From: an uncultured Clostridia bacterium
Lineage (GTDB): Bacteria; Bacillota; Clostridia; Christensenellales; Aristaeellaceae
Direction of reading: 5' to 3'
DNA: 21,278 nt
Assembly (NCBI GenBank): GCA_946409855.1
Contig: CAMJXZ010000013.1
Coordinates: 1 to 21,278 of the forward strand
The notes beneath the pieces were generated by a model. It ran no database searches. It saw only the letters and a program-made list of their open reading frames with translations, and was not told the origin of the DNA. This document shows, piece after piece, positions 14,057 through 21,150 of the stretch; position 1 is the first letter of the stretch, and every line of letters starts with the position of its first letter. Both the position numbers and the translations under genes were made by a program.

Positions 14057-15610
14057 ATGAAAAAATGGCTTCGTTTTGTCAGCGCGGTACTGATCGCTTC
14101 GGTCGCGCTGTCCTTTTCGGCAGTGTCCCTGGCCGAAGAAACGACGCGCGTTTTTATCCCCAATAAAATCGGCCGTCTGGTGCTGCCCGATCTGCCGGAA
14201 TACGTCGCCCTGAGGACCAGGACGGAGAGCGTCGCCACCTACGGCAACCCGGACGATCCGACCGATCCCTGCCCCATCCTCCCGGTGACGGGCGGCAAGA
14301 TCGAGCTGTTCTTCTCCGAGCAGCCGGACTGGGCGATGGTGCTCTGGGCCGAAGGCCCCGAACCCCTGAGCGTTTCCGACACCGGTTACGCCCAGACCAC
14401 CTCCGCCGGCCACAAATTCCAGCCCGGCTGGTGGGACAATCCGGATGTCATGACCATCAACGATCCCAACGACGCCACCAAAAAGATCACCGTCTGGGCG
14501 AACACGGGCAACGGCCACATCAAGGGCCACCCCGCCCCGGCCGGCCGGGACGAGGCCTATCTGGCCGGGAAGGACAACGTCGTCGTCCAGTACGGCCGCA
14601 GCGGGACCGTCAATTACGTGGAATACACCATTGAGGATGATTTTTACCACACCGGCATGGACGGCGCGGTGACCGTGATCCGCTACGAGCCGGTCATCGT
14701 GGACGGGGACCGGTACATTTACGTTAAAGACGCCGACGGCAAAATCGTCATGGAGCCCTCCGGGAAACAGTACATCGCGTATGAAAACGGCGGCTGGGTC
14801 TATAAGGACATCATGCAGAAGAAAAAGTTCAACCTGAAGGGCGAGATTGAATATAAGACGGATCCAAAAGACCCAAAGAAGAAAATCGCCGTCTGGAAAA
14901 ACGGTCTGCCCGGCTATTACAAAAAAGGAGACCCCGCCCCCTTCCTGGGCAACGAAGACGATTATTCCTACCTGATCAATACTGACGACAATCTCGTCCA
15001 CTGGTATTACACCACTTGGTACATCTCCAAAGTGATTGCCACCTACCCGGAAGACAATTACATCGTGGAAGTCGAGTCCGACTGGCGCAACGACGCCGGG
15101 CAGTTCCTCTACGGCTACAAGATCACCTATTCCCCCAAGCCGGGCGAACGGTACAGGATCACCTACGCGCCGCGGACCTCCCTCGTTCTGGAAGATCCCA
15201 AGAATCATAATTTTTCCGTCTTCGACGAAGGAGAAGCGGGTGTTCTCTTCCCCTACAAATTCTACAAAGAAATCCCCAGCACGGACATGGAAGCCTATAT
15301 TACCGACATGATCACGACCCTGCAAAGTCAGATTCAGACAGCGCTTAACGACGGCAATCAGAAACTGGCCGATACGCTGACAGCCCAGCTGAACGCTATC
15401 AAAGACAGGCAGCACAATTACGACGGCACCTATGTCCACCGCTACGATGCCGATATGCCGATCTACGGCGAATACTGGGACGGCACCTATTCCCTGGTCT
15501 CCGGCAGCGGCGACTACCTGCGCTACTGGTACGAGGAAGGCCACGGCCGCCGGGTCCGCAAGTTTGGCCTGGTTCCCTGCACCTCTTTCCCCAGTCCCCG
15601 CATTCAGTAA
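14057..15610 (+). CDS. Large secreted protein of unknown function, paralogue of 5795-6565
   Basis: 517 residues. The signal peptide (MKKWLRFVSAVLIASVALSF onward) is cleaved after SLA, before EETTRVFIPNKIGRL. The start is set by the signal peptide and an AGAGAGG site; codons further upstream overlap the promoter. It shares with the small paralogue the IPN-x-x-x-RL-x-LPD opening, a TYPEDNYI segment followed by WRNDAG, an ITY strand, and the end RYWYEEGHG to SFPSPRIQ. Between opening and core it carries about 200 extra residues rich in Asp, Gly and Pro, with repeated short strands such as YVKDADGKIVMEPSGKQYIA, and about residues 410-455 form a likely amphipathic helix (MITTLQSQIQTALNDGNQKL). No catalytic motif is recognised. 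It has its own consensus promoter and terminator. A surface or matrix role is possible; function is not assigned. Confidence 0.82.
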   Translation: MKKWLRFVSAVLIASVALSFSAVSLAEETTRVFIPNKIGRLVLPDLPEYVALRTRTESVATYGNPDDPTDPCPILPVTGGKIELFFSEQPDWAMVLWAEGPEPLSVSDTGYAQTTSAGHKFQPGWWDNPDVMTINDPNDATKKITVWANTGNGHIKGHPAPAGRDEAYLAGKDNVVVQYGRSGTVNYVEYTIEDDFYHTGMDGAVTVIRYEPVIVDGDRYIYVKDADGKIVMEPSGKQYIAYENGGWVYKDIMQKKKFNLKGEIEYKTDPKDPKKKIAVWKNGLPGYYKKGDPAPFLGNEDDYSYLINTDDNLVHWYYTTWYISKVIATYPEDNYIVEVESDWRNDAGQFLYGYKITYSPKPGERYRITYAPRTSLVLEDPKNHNFSVFDEGEAGVLFPYKFYKEIPSTDMEAYITDMITTLQSQIQTALNDGNQKLADTLTAQLNAIKDRQHNYDGTYVHRYDADMPIYGEYWDGTYSLVSGSGDYLRYWYEEGHGRRVRKFGLVPCTSFPSPRIQ

Positions 15611-15626
15611 AACGATCCTGATACAC

Positions 15627-15669
15627 AACAGTCCCGCCGCGGATCAAACGCCGCGGCGGGGCTGTTTTT
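15627..15669 (+). terminator. Intrinsic terminator of the large secreted-protein gene
   Basis: A 10-bp stem, CCCGCCGCGG (15633-15642) with CCGCGGCGGG (15651-15660), is extended by ACAG/CTGT. Five T residues follow (15665-15669). Confidence 0.9.
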
Positions 15670-15788
15670 GAAATGTTTCTTTTTAATTCGGGATTCGTCC
15701 AACCTGATTCGGGGTTTATCCAGCGCGTCTCTGCGTCGGAGAACATACGCTTCGGTGTTCTGGTTTTGGAAATAATAGTGGAGAATGA

Positions 15789-15835
15789 ACCTCATCCGTC
15801 AGCTGCGCTGACACCTTCCCCAGTGGGGAAGGCTT
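15789..15835 (+). repeat. CCTCATCCG-type palindromic repeat, left member of an inverted pair
   Basis: ACCTCATCCG leads into the hairpin TCAGC/GCTGA, then ACACC, then the hairpin CTTCCCC/GGGGAAG and GCTT. The same unit lies inverted at 15989-16040, with different bases in its first hairpin (CGCC/GGCG) and ACACC kept. Repeats of this general form are common in gut Firmicutes; this is recalled, not searched. Confidence 0.75.
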
Positions 15836-15988
15836 TTGGGGCTGTTGGCCGTTGTCGTCTTCCTCTTTGGTGATTGCGAGGGCCTGAAGAATGAACCGCC
15901 GGATCATTTTCCGTGCCCTCACAGCCCCCAGAGGGGAAGGCTTTGGGCATCCCCGGCCCTCGGTGGTGTCAGCGCAGCAAGCGATCAT
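15836..15988. other. Non-coding spacer with scrambled repeat fragments
   Basis: No gene. It contains GCCCTCACAGCCCC (about 15914-15927), also found at the end of hairpin modules at 13756 and, inverted, near 17600. It also has an isolated GGGGAAGGCTTTGGG half-unit and an inverted GGTGTCAGCGCAGC piece (about 15965-15978). This looks like the debris of overlapping repeat insertions. Confidence 0.5.
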
Positions 15989-16040
15989 AAGCCTTCCCCT
16001 CTGGGGAAGGTGTCGCGCCGAAGGCGTGACGGATGAGGTT
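15989..16040 (-). repeat. CCTCATCCG-type palindromic repeat, right member of an inverted pair
   Basis: The reverse complement of this segment matches 15789-15835 from ACCTCATCCG to the GGGGAAGGCTT end. The differences are concentrated in paired positions of the first hairpin. Confidence 0.75.
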
Positions 16041-16054
16041 TCTCTCTGGGATCC

Positions 16055-16113
16055 ACAGCGCCCGGAAAACAGGCTTATGGTCCGTTTTCAGCAAGGACGG
16101 TCCGACAGACCCC
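16055..16113 (-). repeat. Inverted copy of the GGGCC/AAACAGGCC hairpin module
   Basis: Read on the minus strand it contains GGTCTGTCGGACCGTCC, TTGCTGAAAAC, and a GCCTGTTTTCCGGGCGCTG end. It aligns with 17666-17723 (plus orientation) over almost its whole length, but its second stem is partly broken (GGACCATAAGCC). It sits just downstream of the MBL gene's stop. Confidence 0.65.
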
Positions 16114-16200
16114 AGCAGCAGCTCATAGGGCCGGATGAGGTTTCTTCCGGTCGGTGACTTTTTATATCGGCCTGTTTTAGGGTCTTTCAAGCCTCTCTGC

Positions 16201-16887
16201 TTACCCCTCCGCCGACAGAATCTCGGCGATTTCCTCTTCTTTGGTCACCGCGGTCCAGTGCCCTTCCAGGCAGTACCGAACGTCCTCCCCGGCGATCACC
16301 CGGGCCAGGCTGCGGCTCAGGGCGGGATCCTTTTCCCAGGTGGGAAATACCCCGCAGTCCGCGTCGCCCAGAAACAGCACTTTTTCCGCCGTCGCTTCGA
16401 TCAGCGTCGAATCGTCCGTGTGCGGGGCTTCGGCTTCAAAAATCCGGACGGGGCAGTTCCCCAGGTCCAACCGCATTTCGCCGGTATACGTCATATCGGC
16501 CGGCCGCACCACGACGGGCTGTCCGCCCGCGTACTCCTTCCGGACGCTCGCGTGGAGCGAAAAAAATACCTCCGGCCCCTTCCGCGCGATTTCCTCCCGG
16601 AACGCAAGCAGGTGCCGGTTCGTTTTTTCGCCGGCCAGGGAAAGCCCGTGAACCGCGTGCAGGGCGAAGGAATGATCCCAGTGCCAGTGGGTCAGCACCG
16701 TCAGCGCGGGCAATGGCAGCCCCGCTTCCGAAAGGGCCTCATAAAACGCCTGTACGTGCGCGCCGGAATGCCCCGCGTCCACCGCCAGGCTCCACCGGTC
16801 CCCCCGGATATAGCCCAGGTTCGGCCGGTCCCGCTCTTCCTCAAAGGGGAAATACCAGACCCGGTCCGTCAGCTGCTTCAGTTTCAT
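16201..16887 (-). CDS. MBL-fold metallo-hydrolase
   Basis: 228 residues, cytoplasmic, with a binuclear zinc-type metallo-beta-lactamase fold. It has the HxHxDH motif as HWHWDH (residues 67-72), a preceding GYIRGDRWSLAVDAGHSG strand-turn typical of the fold, APHTDDSTLI near residue 157, FLGDADCG carrying the bridging Asp, and EGHWTAV supplying the last His. The substrate is unknown; relatives include glyoxalase-II-like and lactonase-like enzymes. I chose ATG 16887 over an upstream in-frame TTG because it sits after AAAGGGAAAAGG and gives the usual N-terminus. It is the last gene of the minus-strand cluster, 28 bases after the GHKL ATPase gene. No terminator is evident after it. Confidence 0.85.
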   Translation of the reverse strand: MKLKQLTDRVWYFPFEEERDRPNLGYIRGDRWSLAVDAGHSGAHVQAFYEALSEAGLPLPALTVLTHWHWDHSFALHAVHGLSLAGEKTNRHLLAFREEIARKGPEVFFSLHASVRKEYAGGQPVVVRPADMTYTGEMRLDLGNCPVRIFEAEAPHTDDSTLIEATAEKVLFLGDADCGVFPTWEKDPALSRSLARVIAGEDVRYCLEGHWTAVTKEEEIAEILSAEG

Positions 16888-16915
16888 CCTTTTCCCTTTC
16901 CGGACCAAAGACCGG

Positions 16916-17473
16916 TCACTTCATGATCTTTCCAAGCAGCGGCGTCATTTCCTCGGCGATGGCGCCCGACATCCAGGCGGCGATCTCCGGCTCGCTCAGC
17001 GGCACCTCCGGGCCCAGCGCCTCCCGGACCTCCTCGGTGGTGAAGGTCATTTCCCCCTCCGGGGAGACGCAGCGCAGGTGGAACTCCGGCCTGTCCGGGT
17101 TGGCGGTGATCAGGGTGACCATGGTCGCCGGGATGTCGCCCAGGGGCAGGCAGTCGATGGAGGTGGTATCAAAGCTGGCGGTCAGCAGCGTCCCCTTGCC
17201 CGGTTCGCTGGTCAGCTCCAGCCCGCCGCCGGAGGCCATGGCGTTCTGCATCAGCATGGGGATCCCCAGGCCGATCTTCCGGGTGGTGCGGGTGGTGGTA
17301 AAGGGACTGCGCACCCGTTCCAGCAGCTCCTGGTCCATGCCGCAGCCGTCGTCCCGGACGGTCATGATCAGCATGCCGTCTTCCTTCAGTTCAAAGCCGA
17401 TCTCCACGCAGGAGGCCTCCGCGCGGATGCTGTTCTGGGCGATATCCAGCAGGTGCAGGGACAGGTCTTTCAT
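16916..17473 (-). CDS. GHKL-type ATPase (histidine-kinase-like ATP-binding protein)
   Basis: 185 residues. The Bergerat ATP-binding fold is visible: N box LDIAQNSIRA (Asn14), G1 box DDGCGM (41-46), an F-box-like SPFTTTR, and G2 box GLGIPM (68-73). There is no histidine phosphorylation domain or sensor, so it is not a complete kinase. The second half (residues 100-185) is specific to this subfamily and ends in a helical acidic segment. Proteins opening with this MKDLSLHxLDIAQNS pattern are commonly found near [FeFe]-hydrogenase genes of clostridia, which agrees with the cluster upstream. A GGAGATGAG site precedes ATG 17473. The gene is separated from the PHP gene by a repeat element of about 315 bases, unusual within what would otherwise be one operon. 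Confidence 0.82.
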   Translation of the reverse strand: MKDLSLHLLDIAQNSIRAEASCVEIGFELKEDGMLIMTVRDDGCGMDQELLERVRSPFTTTRTTRKIGLGIPMLMQNAMASGGGLELTSEPGKGTLLTASFDTTSIDCLPLGDIPATMVTLITANPDRPEFHLRCVSPEGEMTFTTEEVREALGPEVPLSEPEIAAWMSGAIAEEMTPLLGKIMK

Positions 17474-17496
17474 CAGCTCATCTCCGTTCAGACAGT

Positions 17497-17811
17497 GTTC
17501 GTAACGTTTCAGTCCCCGGATAAGGAGTAGACACGCATCGTTCCGCGGAGGGGGTGATCAGGGGGAATCTTCCCCCTGATTGTCATCCGCAGCGGGCTGT
17601 GAGGGCCCGGAAAACAGGCCGCCGGCCCAGGGGATTTACCTCATCCGGCCCTGCGGGCCACCACCGGGGCCTGCCGGCCCGTCCTCGCTGAAAACAGGCC
17701 ACCGGCCTGTTTTCCGGGCGCTGCGGACCCCCAGCGGGGAAGGCTTTTGGGCAGGCAGACCCCGGGCCGCAAGACCCCCATGCGGTACCTGTTCAGTCTC
17801 TGCCTGAACAG
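17497..17811 (-). repeat. Modular multi-hairpin element, copy D, inverted relative to copy A
   Basis: Read on the minus strand it starts with CTGTTCAG/CTGAACAG, GGTACCGCATGGGGGTCTTG as in copy A, and ends with GCTGCGGAT, the H4 stem ATCAGGGGGAA/TTCCCCCTGAT, CACCCCCTCCGC, and a tail containing GGGGACTGAAACGTTACG. About 40 bases at one end and 95 at the other align with copy A. The middle is different: one complete hairpin module (17666-17723), a partial inverted one (17604-17630), and a split CCTCATCCG-type repeat (17639-17660 with 17729-17750). No coding capacity. It lies between the PHP and GHKL ATPase genes. Confidence 0.8.
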
Positions 17812-17829
17812 ATTCGCGGCAAAAGCGGT

Positions 17830-17861
17830 CGCCTCCTCAGACGGAAGGCGGAGGCGGGTTT
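17830..17861. terminator. Weak hairpin at the PHP gene stop
   Basis: CGCCTCC (17830-17836) pairs with GGAGGCG (17850-17856); the loop contains the stop codon of the PHP gene. On the plus strand GGTTTTT follows; on the minus strand a four-T run follows after a short gap. It may partly reduce transcription into the repeat and the ATPase gene. Confidence 0.4.
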
Positions 17862-18553
17862 TTCAGGTACTCCAGAAAAGCGGCAGCGGACCGTTCGCGG
17901 AGCGTCACCTGTTCCTCCGCTTCGTAGATATCCCCCAGATAGTGGGCGTCGGAGGAATGCAGCACGATCCTTCCCGCCTGCGGGCCGTGGGCGCAGGGCA
18001 GGTATTTGGACACCTCCACCGCGGTAAACCCCGGGTCCTCCGGCAGGAACCCCAGGTTGACCAGCACCCCGTTGGCGCCGCGGTTGATGTGGGCGGGCAC
18101 CGGCACCCCGCCAAACTCACGCACCAGGGCGGCCAGCTTGCTCAGCGGCAGGTCGGACGCGCCGATCAGGAGCGTCTCTTCCTCCCCCAGCACCTCGTCG
18201 TCCTCGTTCATCACGTACTGGTGGCCGAAGAAATCCGGCCGGTTTTTCCCTTTGGGCATATGCCCTTTGAGGAATTCGCCGAAGTCAAGTGCGGCGGGCA
18301 CGTCCGGGAAATATCCCAGCATGTGCACCTCCTCCCGGGTGGTGATCTCCATCCCGGGAATCAGCAAAAGGCCGTACGCGTCCGCGCAGGCCTTTACATA
18401 GGGCAGGTTGCGGGCGGCGTTATGATCCGTCACCGCGATCATTTCCAGCCCCTTGATGTGCGCCATGCCGCAGATGTTCGCCGGCGTCATGTCGTCGCTG
18501 CCGCAGGGGGACAGGCAGGAGTGCATGTGCAGGTCCGAAAACAGCGTAACCAT
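17837..18553 (-). CDS. PHP-domain phosphoesterase
   Basis: 238 residues. The polymerase-and-histidinol-phosphatase fold is shown by its metal motifs in order: DLHMHS (7-12), VTDHN (41-45), GMEITTREEVHMLGYF with Glu and His ligands, PAHINR, and HSSDAH near residue 208. These predict a trinuclear-metal hydrolase of phosphate esters, probably a small-molecule or nucleotide phosphoesterase. It is cytoplasmic, with no fused polymerase or other domain. The ribosome site is weak (GAAGACC) and the gene starts 13 bases after the DRTGG gene stop, so it is probably translated by coupling. Its place in the cluster suggests a part in the same signalling route, but the substrate is not known. Confidence 0.85.
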   Translation of the reverse strand: MVTLFSDLHMHSCLSPCGSDDMTPANICGMAHIKGLEMIAVTDHNAARNLPYVKACADAYGLLLIPGMEITTREEVHMLGYFPDVPAALDFGEFLKGHMPKGKNRPDFFGHQYVMNEDDEVLGEEETLLIGASDLPLSKLAALVREFGGVPVPAHINRGANGVLVNLGFLPEDPGFTAVEVSKYLPCAHGPQAGRIVLHSSDAHYLGDIYEAEEQVTLRERSAAAFLEYLKNPPPPSV

Positions 18554-18566
18554 GGGCCGAAGGTCT

Positions 18567-18911
18567 TCAGGTGTGGGCGGGAATCTGCCGCTCGTACATT
18601 TTCCCGCAGATCTCGTAGCTCGTCAGGGGGGAGCTGAGGATCACGATGCCCTCGTTTTCCGCCTTTTGGAGCACTTCCTTTTCCATTTCGACGTCTTCCG
18701 GCAGCACCACGCAGGCCATGTCCGCCAGCACCGCCACCGCCACCACGTTCATGTGGGTCTGCACGGTGGCCCAGGCCATCCCGCTTTCCCCGTGGGACAT
18801 GACCCAGCTCAGCAGGTCGCAGGAATAGCCGCAGGTCACTTCCGCGTCTTCCGGCAGCGTTTCCGTCAGGTTCCGGGCATTCAGCAGCTCCTTGAGTTCA
18901 TGTACCGTCAT
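18567..18911 (-). CDS. DRTGG-domain-like protein, second copy
   Basis: 114 residues, a single small alpha/beta domain. It matches the DRTGG-type protein at 20686-21066 in order: a short N-terminal helix (MTVHELKELLNARNL), a CGYSCDLLSWVM segment opposite CCSDLMSDVLAF, a central THMNVVAVAVLADMACVVLP strand region, and an EGIVILSSPLTSYEICGKMY end opposite LGMVVLHTRLTAFTACGMLY. Such domains are thought to sense a ligand in regulatory proteins. Start ATG 18911 follows AGAGGAA, 26 bases after the hydrogenase-like gene's stop. Two diverged copies in one operon suggest a heterodimer or two sensing states; that is inference. Confidence 0.75.
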   Translation of the reverse strand: MTVHELKELLNARNLTETLPEDAEVTCGYSCDLLSWVMSHGESGMAWATVQTHMNVVAVAVLADMACVVLPEDVEMEKEVLQKAENEGIVILSSPLTSYEICGKMYERQIPAHT

Positions 18912-18937
18912 TTTCGTTTCCTCTGCTTCCTGTTGTT

Positions 18938-20236
18938 TTATTCCCGCTTCATCTGCGCCAGGGTGACCATCTCCTGCGCCATGCGCTGGATCTCCTGTTT
19001 CATCAGGTGGATGCAGTCCATCTCCCGGCAGCGGCCGTTCACGATATCCTCGGCAAAGGTCTCGCAGGTTGGCGACCCGCAGGACCCGCAGTCGTACCCC
19101 GGCAGCCGTTCCATCAGCTCGTGGATCCGCTGGATCTTCTGCATGGCCACGATGATGTTGCTGTCCAGCTGCATGGCGTTGTTGGGCTCGATGCGCCGGT
19201 CGTTCCGGACGGGATACTTGTTCAGGCAGGAGGACGGGACGTCCTCGTCCGGGTGCCGGCGGGGCATGCTGTGCGCCATCGTCTGGATGGTGTTCTTGGC
19301 GACGTAATTGTTTTCAAACGTCAGCGGCCCGCCGACGCAGCCGCCCACGCAGGCGTTCCCCTCCAGGTACCTCAGGTCCTTGAGCTTGCCGTTTTCCACC
19401 TCTTCCAGCACGCGGATCACGTTGGGGATGCCGTCCACGGACAGGCTGTCCTCCGGGCAGACGGCGTTCGATTCGCCGTCGCTGACCGCCCAGGAGATGC
19501 CGTACCGGGTCGCCAGGTGAAAATCCGGGTCCGCCTGCATCTTCTTGATGTGCGGCAGGAGCAGCCCGTAGATTTCCATCACGGAAACGGCCCCGTCCAG
19601 CTCGGATTTTTCCTGGGCGATGGGCCGGCGGATCGCCGTCATTTTGGCCGGGCAGGGGGTGATAAAGAAACAGCCGACCTCTTCCGGCGCGCAGCCGCGC
19701 TTTAAGCAGAACTCCCGGCGCGCCATGGACGCAGCCACCTCCATCGGCTGGCGGATGTCCACCACGTTGGGCAGCAGGCTCGGGAAACGGACCTGGATCA
19801 GCCGCACCACCGCCGGGCAGGCGGAGGAAATCAGCGGCATGGGGATGTCGCCGGTCTTCATCTTTTCCCGGATGGCCTTGGTCACCACGTCCGCGCCGCG
19901 GGCCACTTCAAACACATCGTCAAAACCGATCTGCTTGAGCGCTTCCAGCACCAGCTCCGGCTGCTTGAGCCCGCGGAACTGGCCGTACAGCGTCGGCGCC
20001 GGCAGGGCAACGGCGTATTTGAAGCGCTTGATCGTCTCCATCGCGTCCACCACCGCCACCTTCGCGTGGTAGGAGCAGATGCGGATGCACTCGCCGCAGT
20101 CGATGCACTTTTCATCGATGATGTTCGCCCGGCCGTCCCGGATGCGGATCGCCTCCGTGGGGCAGCGCTTGAGGCAGTTGGTGCAGCCCCGGCATCTGGA
20201 GACGTCCAGACGCACAGAATGATATCGGTTTTCCAA
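18938..20236 (-). CDS. Putative sensory [FeFe]-hydrogenase-like Fe-S protein
   Basis: 432 residues, cytoplasmic. Residues 15-25 and 44-54 are two [4Fe-4S] ferredoxin motifs. The H-cluster domain follows: L1 as SSACP (Ala139, Cys140), L2 as TPCPAK (Cys195), L3 as GNACVGGCVGG (Cys296, Cys300). All four cluster-ligand cysteines are present, but the first Cys of the usual TSCCP motif, the proton donor in catalytic enzymes, is Ala. That change is known for putative sensory groups (C and D), and it agrees with the kinase-like and ligand-binding neighbours. Residues 383-403 form another Fe-S motif (CGSCGSPTC, then NGRC). There is no PAS domain, which is closer to group D. The start is TTG 20236, backed by AAGGAGG nine bases upstream. 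It probably reports hydrogen or redox state to the adjacent ATPases; output unknown. Confidence 0.82.
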   Translation of the reverse strand: MENRYHSVRLDVSRCRGCTNCLKRCPTEAIRIRDGRANIIDEKCIDCGECIRICSYHAKVAVVDAMETIKRFKYAVALPAPTLYGQFRGLKQPELVLEALKQIGFDDVFEVARGADVVTKAIREKMKTGDIPMPLISSACPAVVRLIQVRFPSLLPNVVDIRQPMEVAASMARREFCLKRGCAPEEVGCFFITPCPAKMTAIRRPIAQEKSELDGAVSVMEIYGLLLPHIKKMQADPDFHLATRYGISWAVSDGESNAVCPEDSLSVDGIPNVIRVLEEVENGKLKDLRYLEGNACVGGCVGGPLTFENNYVAKNTIQTMAHSMPRRHPDEDVPSSCLNKYPVRNDRRIEPNNAMQLDSNIIVAMQKIQRIHELMERLPGYDCGSCGSPTCETFAEDIVNGRCREMDCIHLMKQEIQRMAQEMVTLAQMKRE

Positions 20237-20263
20237 ACGTCCAAACCTCCTTGGCTTCAGGGA

Positions 20264-20689
20264 TCACTGCAGCATAAACATCATCCGGATCTCGGTGCCG
20301 ACGCCGACCTGGCTGGTGATTTCAAAGCCGTCGGCGTTCCGCTTCATGTTGGGCAGGCCCATGCCGGCGCCGAAGCCCAGCGCCCGGGCTTCCTCATTGG
20401 CGGTGGAATACCCTTCCCGCATGGCCATCTCTACGTCCGGGATCCCGGGACCCCGGTCCTTGGAGACCAGCACGACCCTGTCCGGGAATACGTCCAGCGT
20501 CAGCACCCCGCCCTCGGAATGGATCACCAGGTTCAGCTCCACCTCATAGGAAGCCACGGCCACCCGGCGCATGACGTTGGCGCTGACGCCCAGCTGGCGC
20601 AGCTGCCGCTTGATGTCCGCGCTGGCCTCGCCCGCATGGGTATAATCGGCGGTTTCCCGCGGGTATTCGGAATGGATCAGTCCGTTCAT
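20264..20689 (-). CDS. RsbW/RsbT-like anti-sigma-type ATPase
   Basis: 141 residues, a single GHKL ATP-binding domain. N box around ASYEVELNLVIHSEGG (Glu49, Asn53), G1 box DRGPGI (78-83), and a GFGAGMGLPNMKR G2 region. Proteins of this type act as Ser/Thr kinases of small partners or as anti-sigma factors; no partner is encoded here. I chose ATG 20689 over an in-frame codon 24 bases upstream because its ATG overlaps the TGA of the preceding DRTGG gene (ATGA), a classical coupling arrangement, with GGGAGGGAG just upstream. The hydrogenase-like gene starts 27 bases after its stop. Confidence 0.85.
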   Translation of the reverse strand: MNGLIHSEYPRETADYTHAGEASADIKRQLRQLGVSANVMRRVAVASYEVELNLVIHSEGGVLTLDVFPDRVVLVSKDRGPGIPDVEMAMREGYSTANEEARALGFGAGMGLPNMKRNADGFEITSQVGVGTEIRMMFMLQ

Positions 20690-21066
20690 GACGCGCTCCC
20701 TCCCAGGTTCCATTCAGCCGGGACGGGCACGCCGCGCAGGCCCTTTTCATACAGCATGCCGCAGGCCGTAAACGCCGTCAGCCGCGTATGAAGCACCACC
20801 ATGCCCAGTTCGTCCGCGCCGTCCAGGATATCCTGCGTGGGCACCTTTCCCCGGGCAAAAATCAGGCACTTGAGGTCCAGCATTTCGCTGGTGCGGATGA
20901 CATGGGGGTTGGTCAGCCCCGTGATCAGCACCGTTTTTTCATCCACGAAGGCCAGCACGTCGCTCATCAGGTCCGAGCAGCAGGCCGTGTAGACCGGGGT
21001 ATCCAGATGTTCCTGTCCAACCAGTACGCGGGCATGGAGAATATCCGCCATATCCTGTATTGTCAT
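20686..21066 (-). CDS. DRTGG-domain-like protein, first gene of the hydrogenase-like cluster
   Basis: 126 residues. A short helical N-terminus (MTIQDMADILHARVLVG) leads into an alpha/beta domain with CCSDLMSDVLAF, VLITGLTNPHVIRTSEML, a central LKCLIFARG strand, and an ELGMVVLHTRLTAFTACG end. Likely a ligand-sensing regulatory domain; no catalytic motif is seen. It has a GAGGTGAT ribosome site and begins the operon about 30 bases after its promoter. The end overlaps the start of the RsbW-like gene by four bases. Clusters with DRTGG, RsbW-like, hydrogenase-like, PHP and GHKL genes occur widely in clostridia, from family knowledge. Confidence 0.78.
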   Translation of the reverse strand: MTIQDMADILHARVLVGQEHLDTPVYTACCSDLMSDVLAFVDEKTVLITGLTNPHVIRTSEMLDLKCLIFARGKVPTQDILDGADELGMVVLHTRLTAFTACGMLYEKGLRGVPVPAEWNLGGSAS

Positions 21067-21095
21067 GCGATAATCACCTCAAAACGGTTTTACTT

Positions 21096-21124
21096 ATTGT
21101 AAAGCCTGCGCCCGGTTTTGTCAA
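21096..21124 (-). promoter_or_regulatory. Sigma-A promoter for the hydrogenase-like cluster
   Basis: On the minus strand, a perfect TTGACA (21124-21119), a 17-base spacer and TACAAT (21101-21096), about 30 bases before ATG 21066. Confidence 0.88.
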
Positions 21125-21150
21125 TGAAAACGTCCGGACGGAATACGGGA

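Noticed and set aside
14033..15628. Long open frame of over 500 codons on the minus strand opposite the large secreted protein
   Set aside because: It has no ribosome site. The plus strand has a consensus promoter, signal peptide and terminator. High GC opens antisense frames here.
17747..18637. Plus-strand open frame opposite the PHP gene
   Set aside because: Starts inside the repeat element and is antisense to clear PHP metal motifs.
21118..21146. Plus-strand promoter driving copy E
   Set aside because: TTGTCA is present at 21118, but the hexamer 17 bases later (GAATAC) is a poor -10 match.
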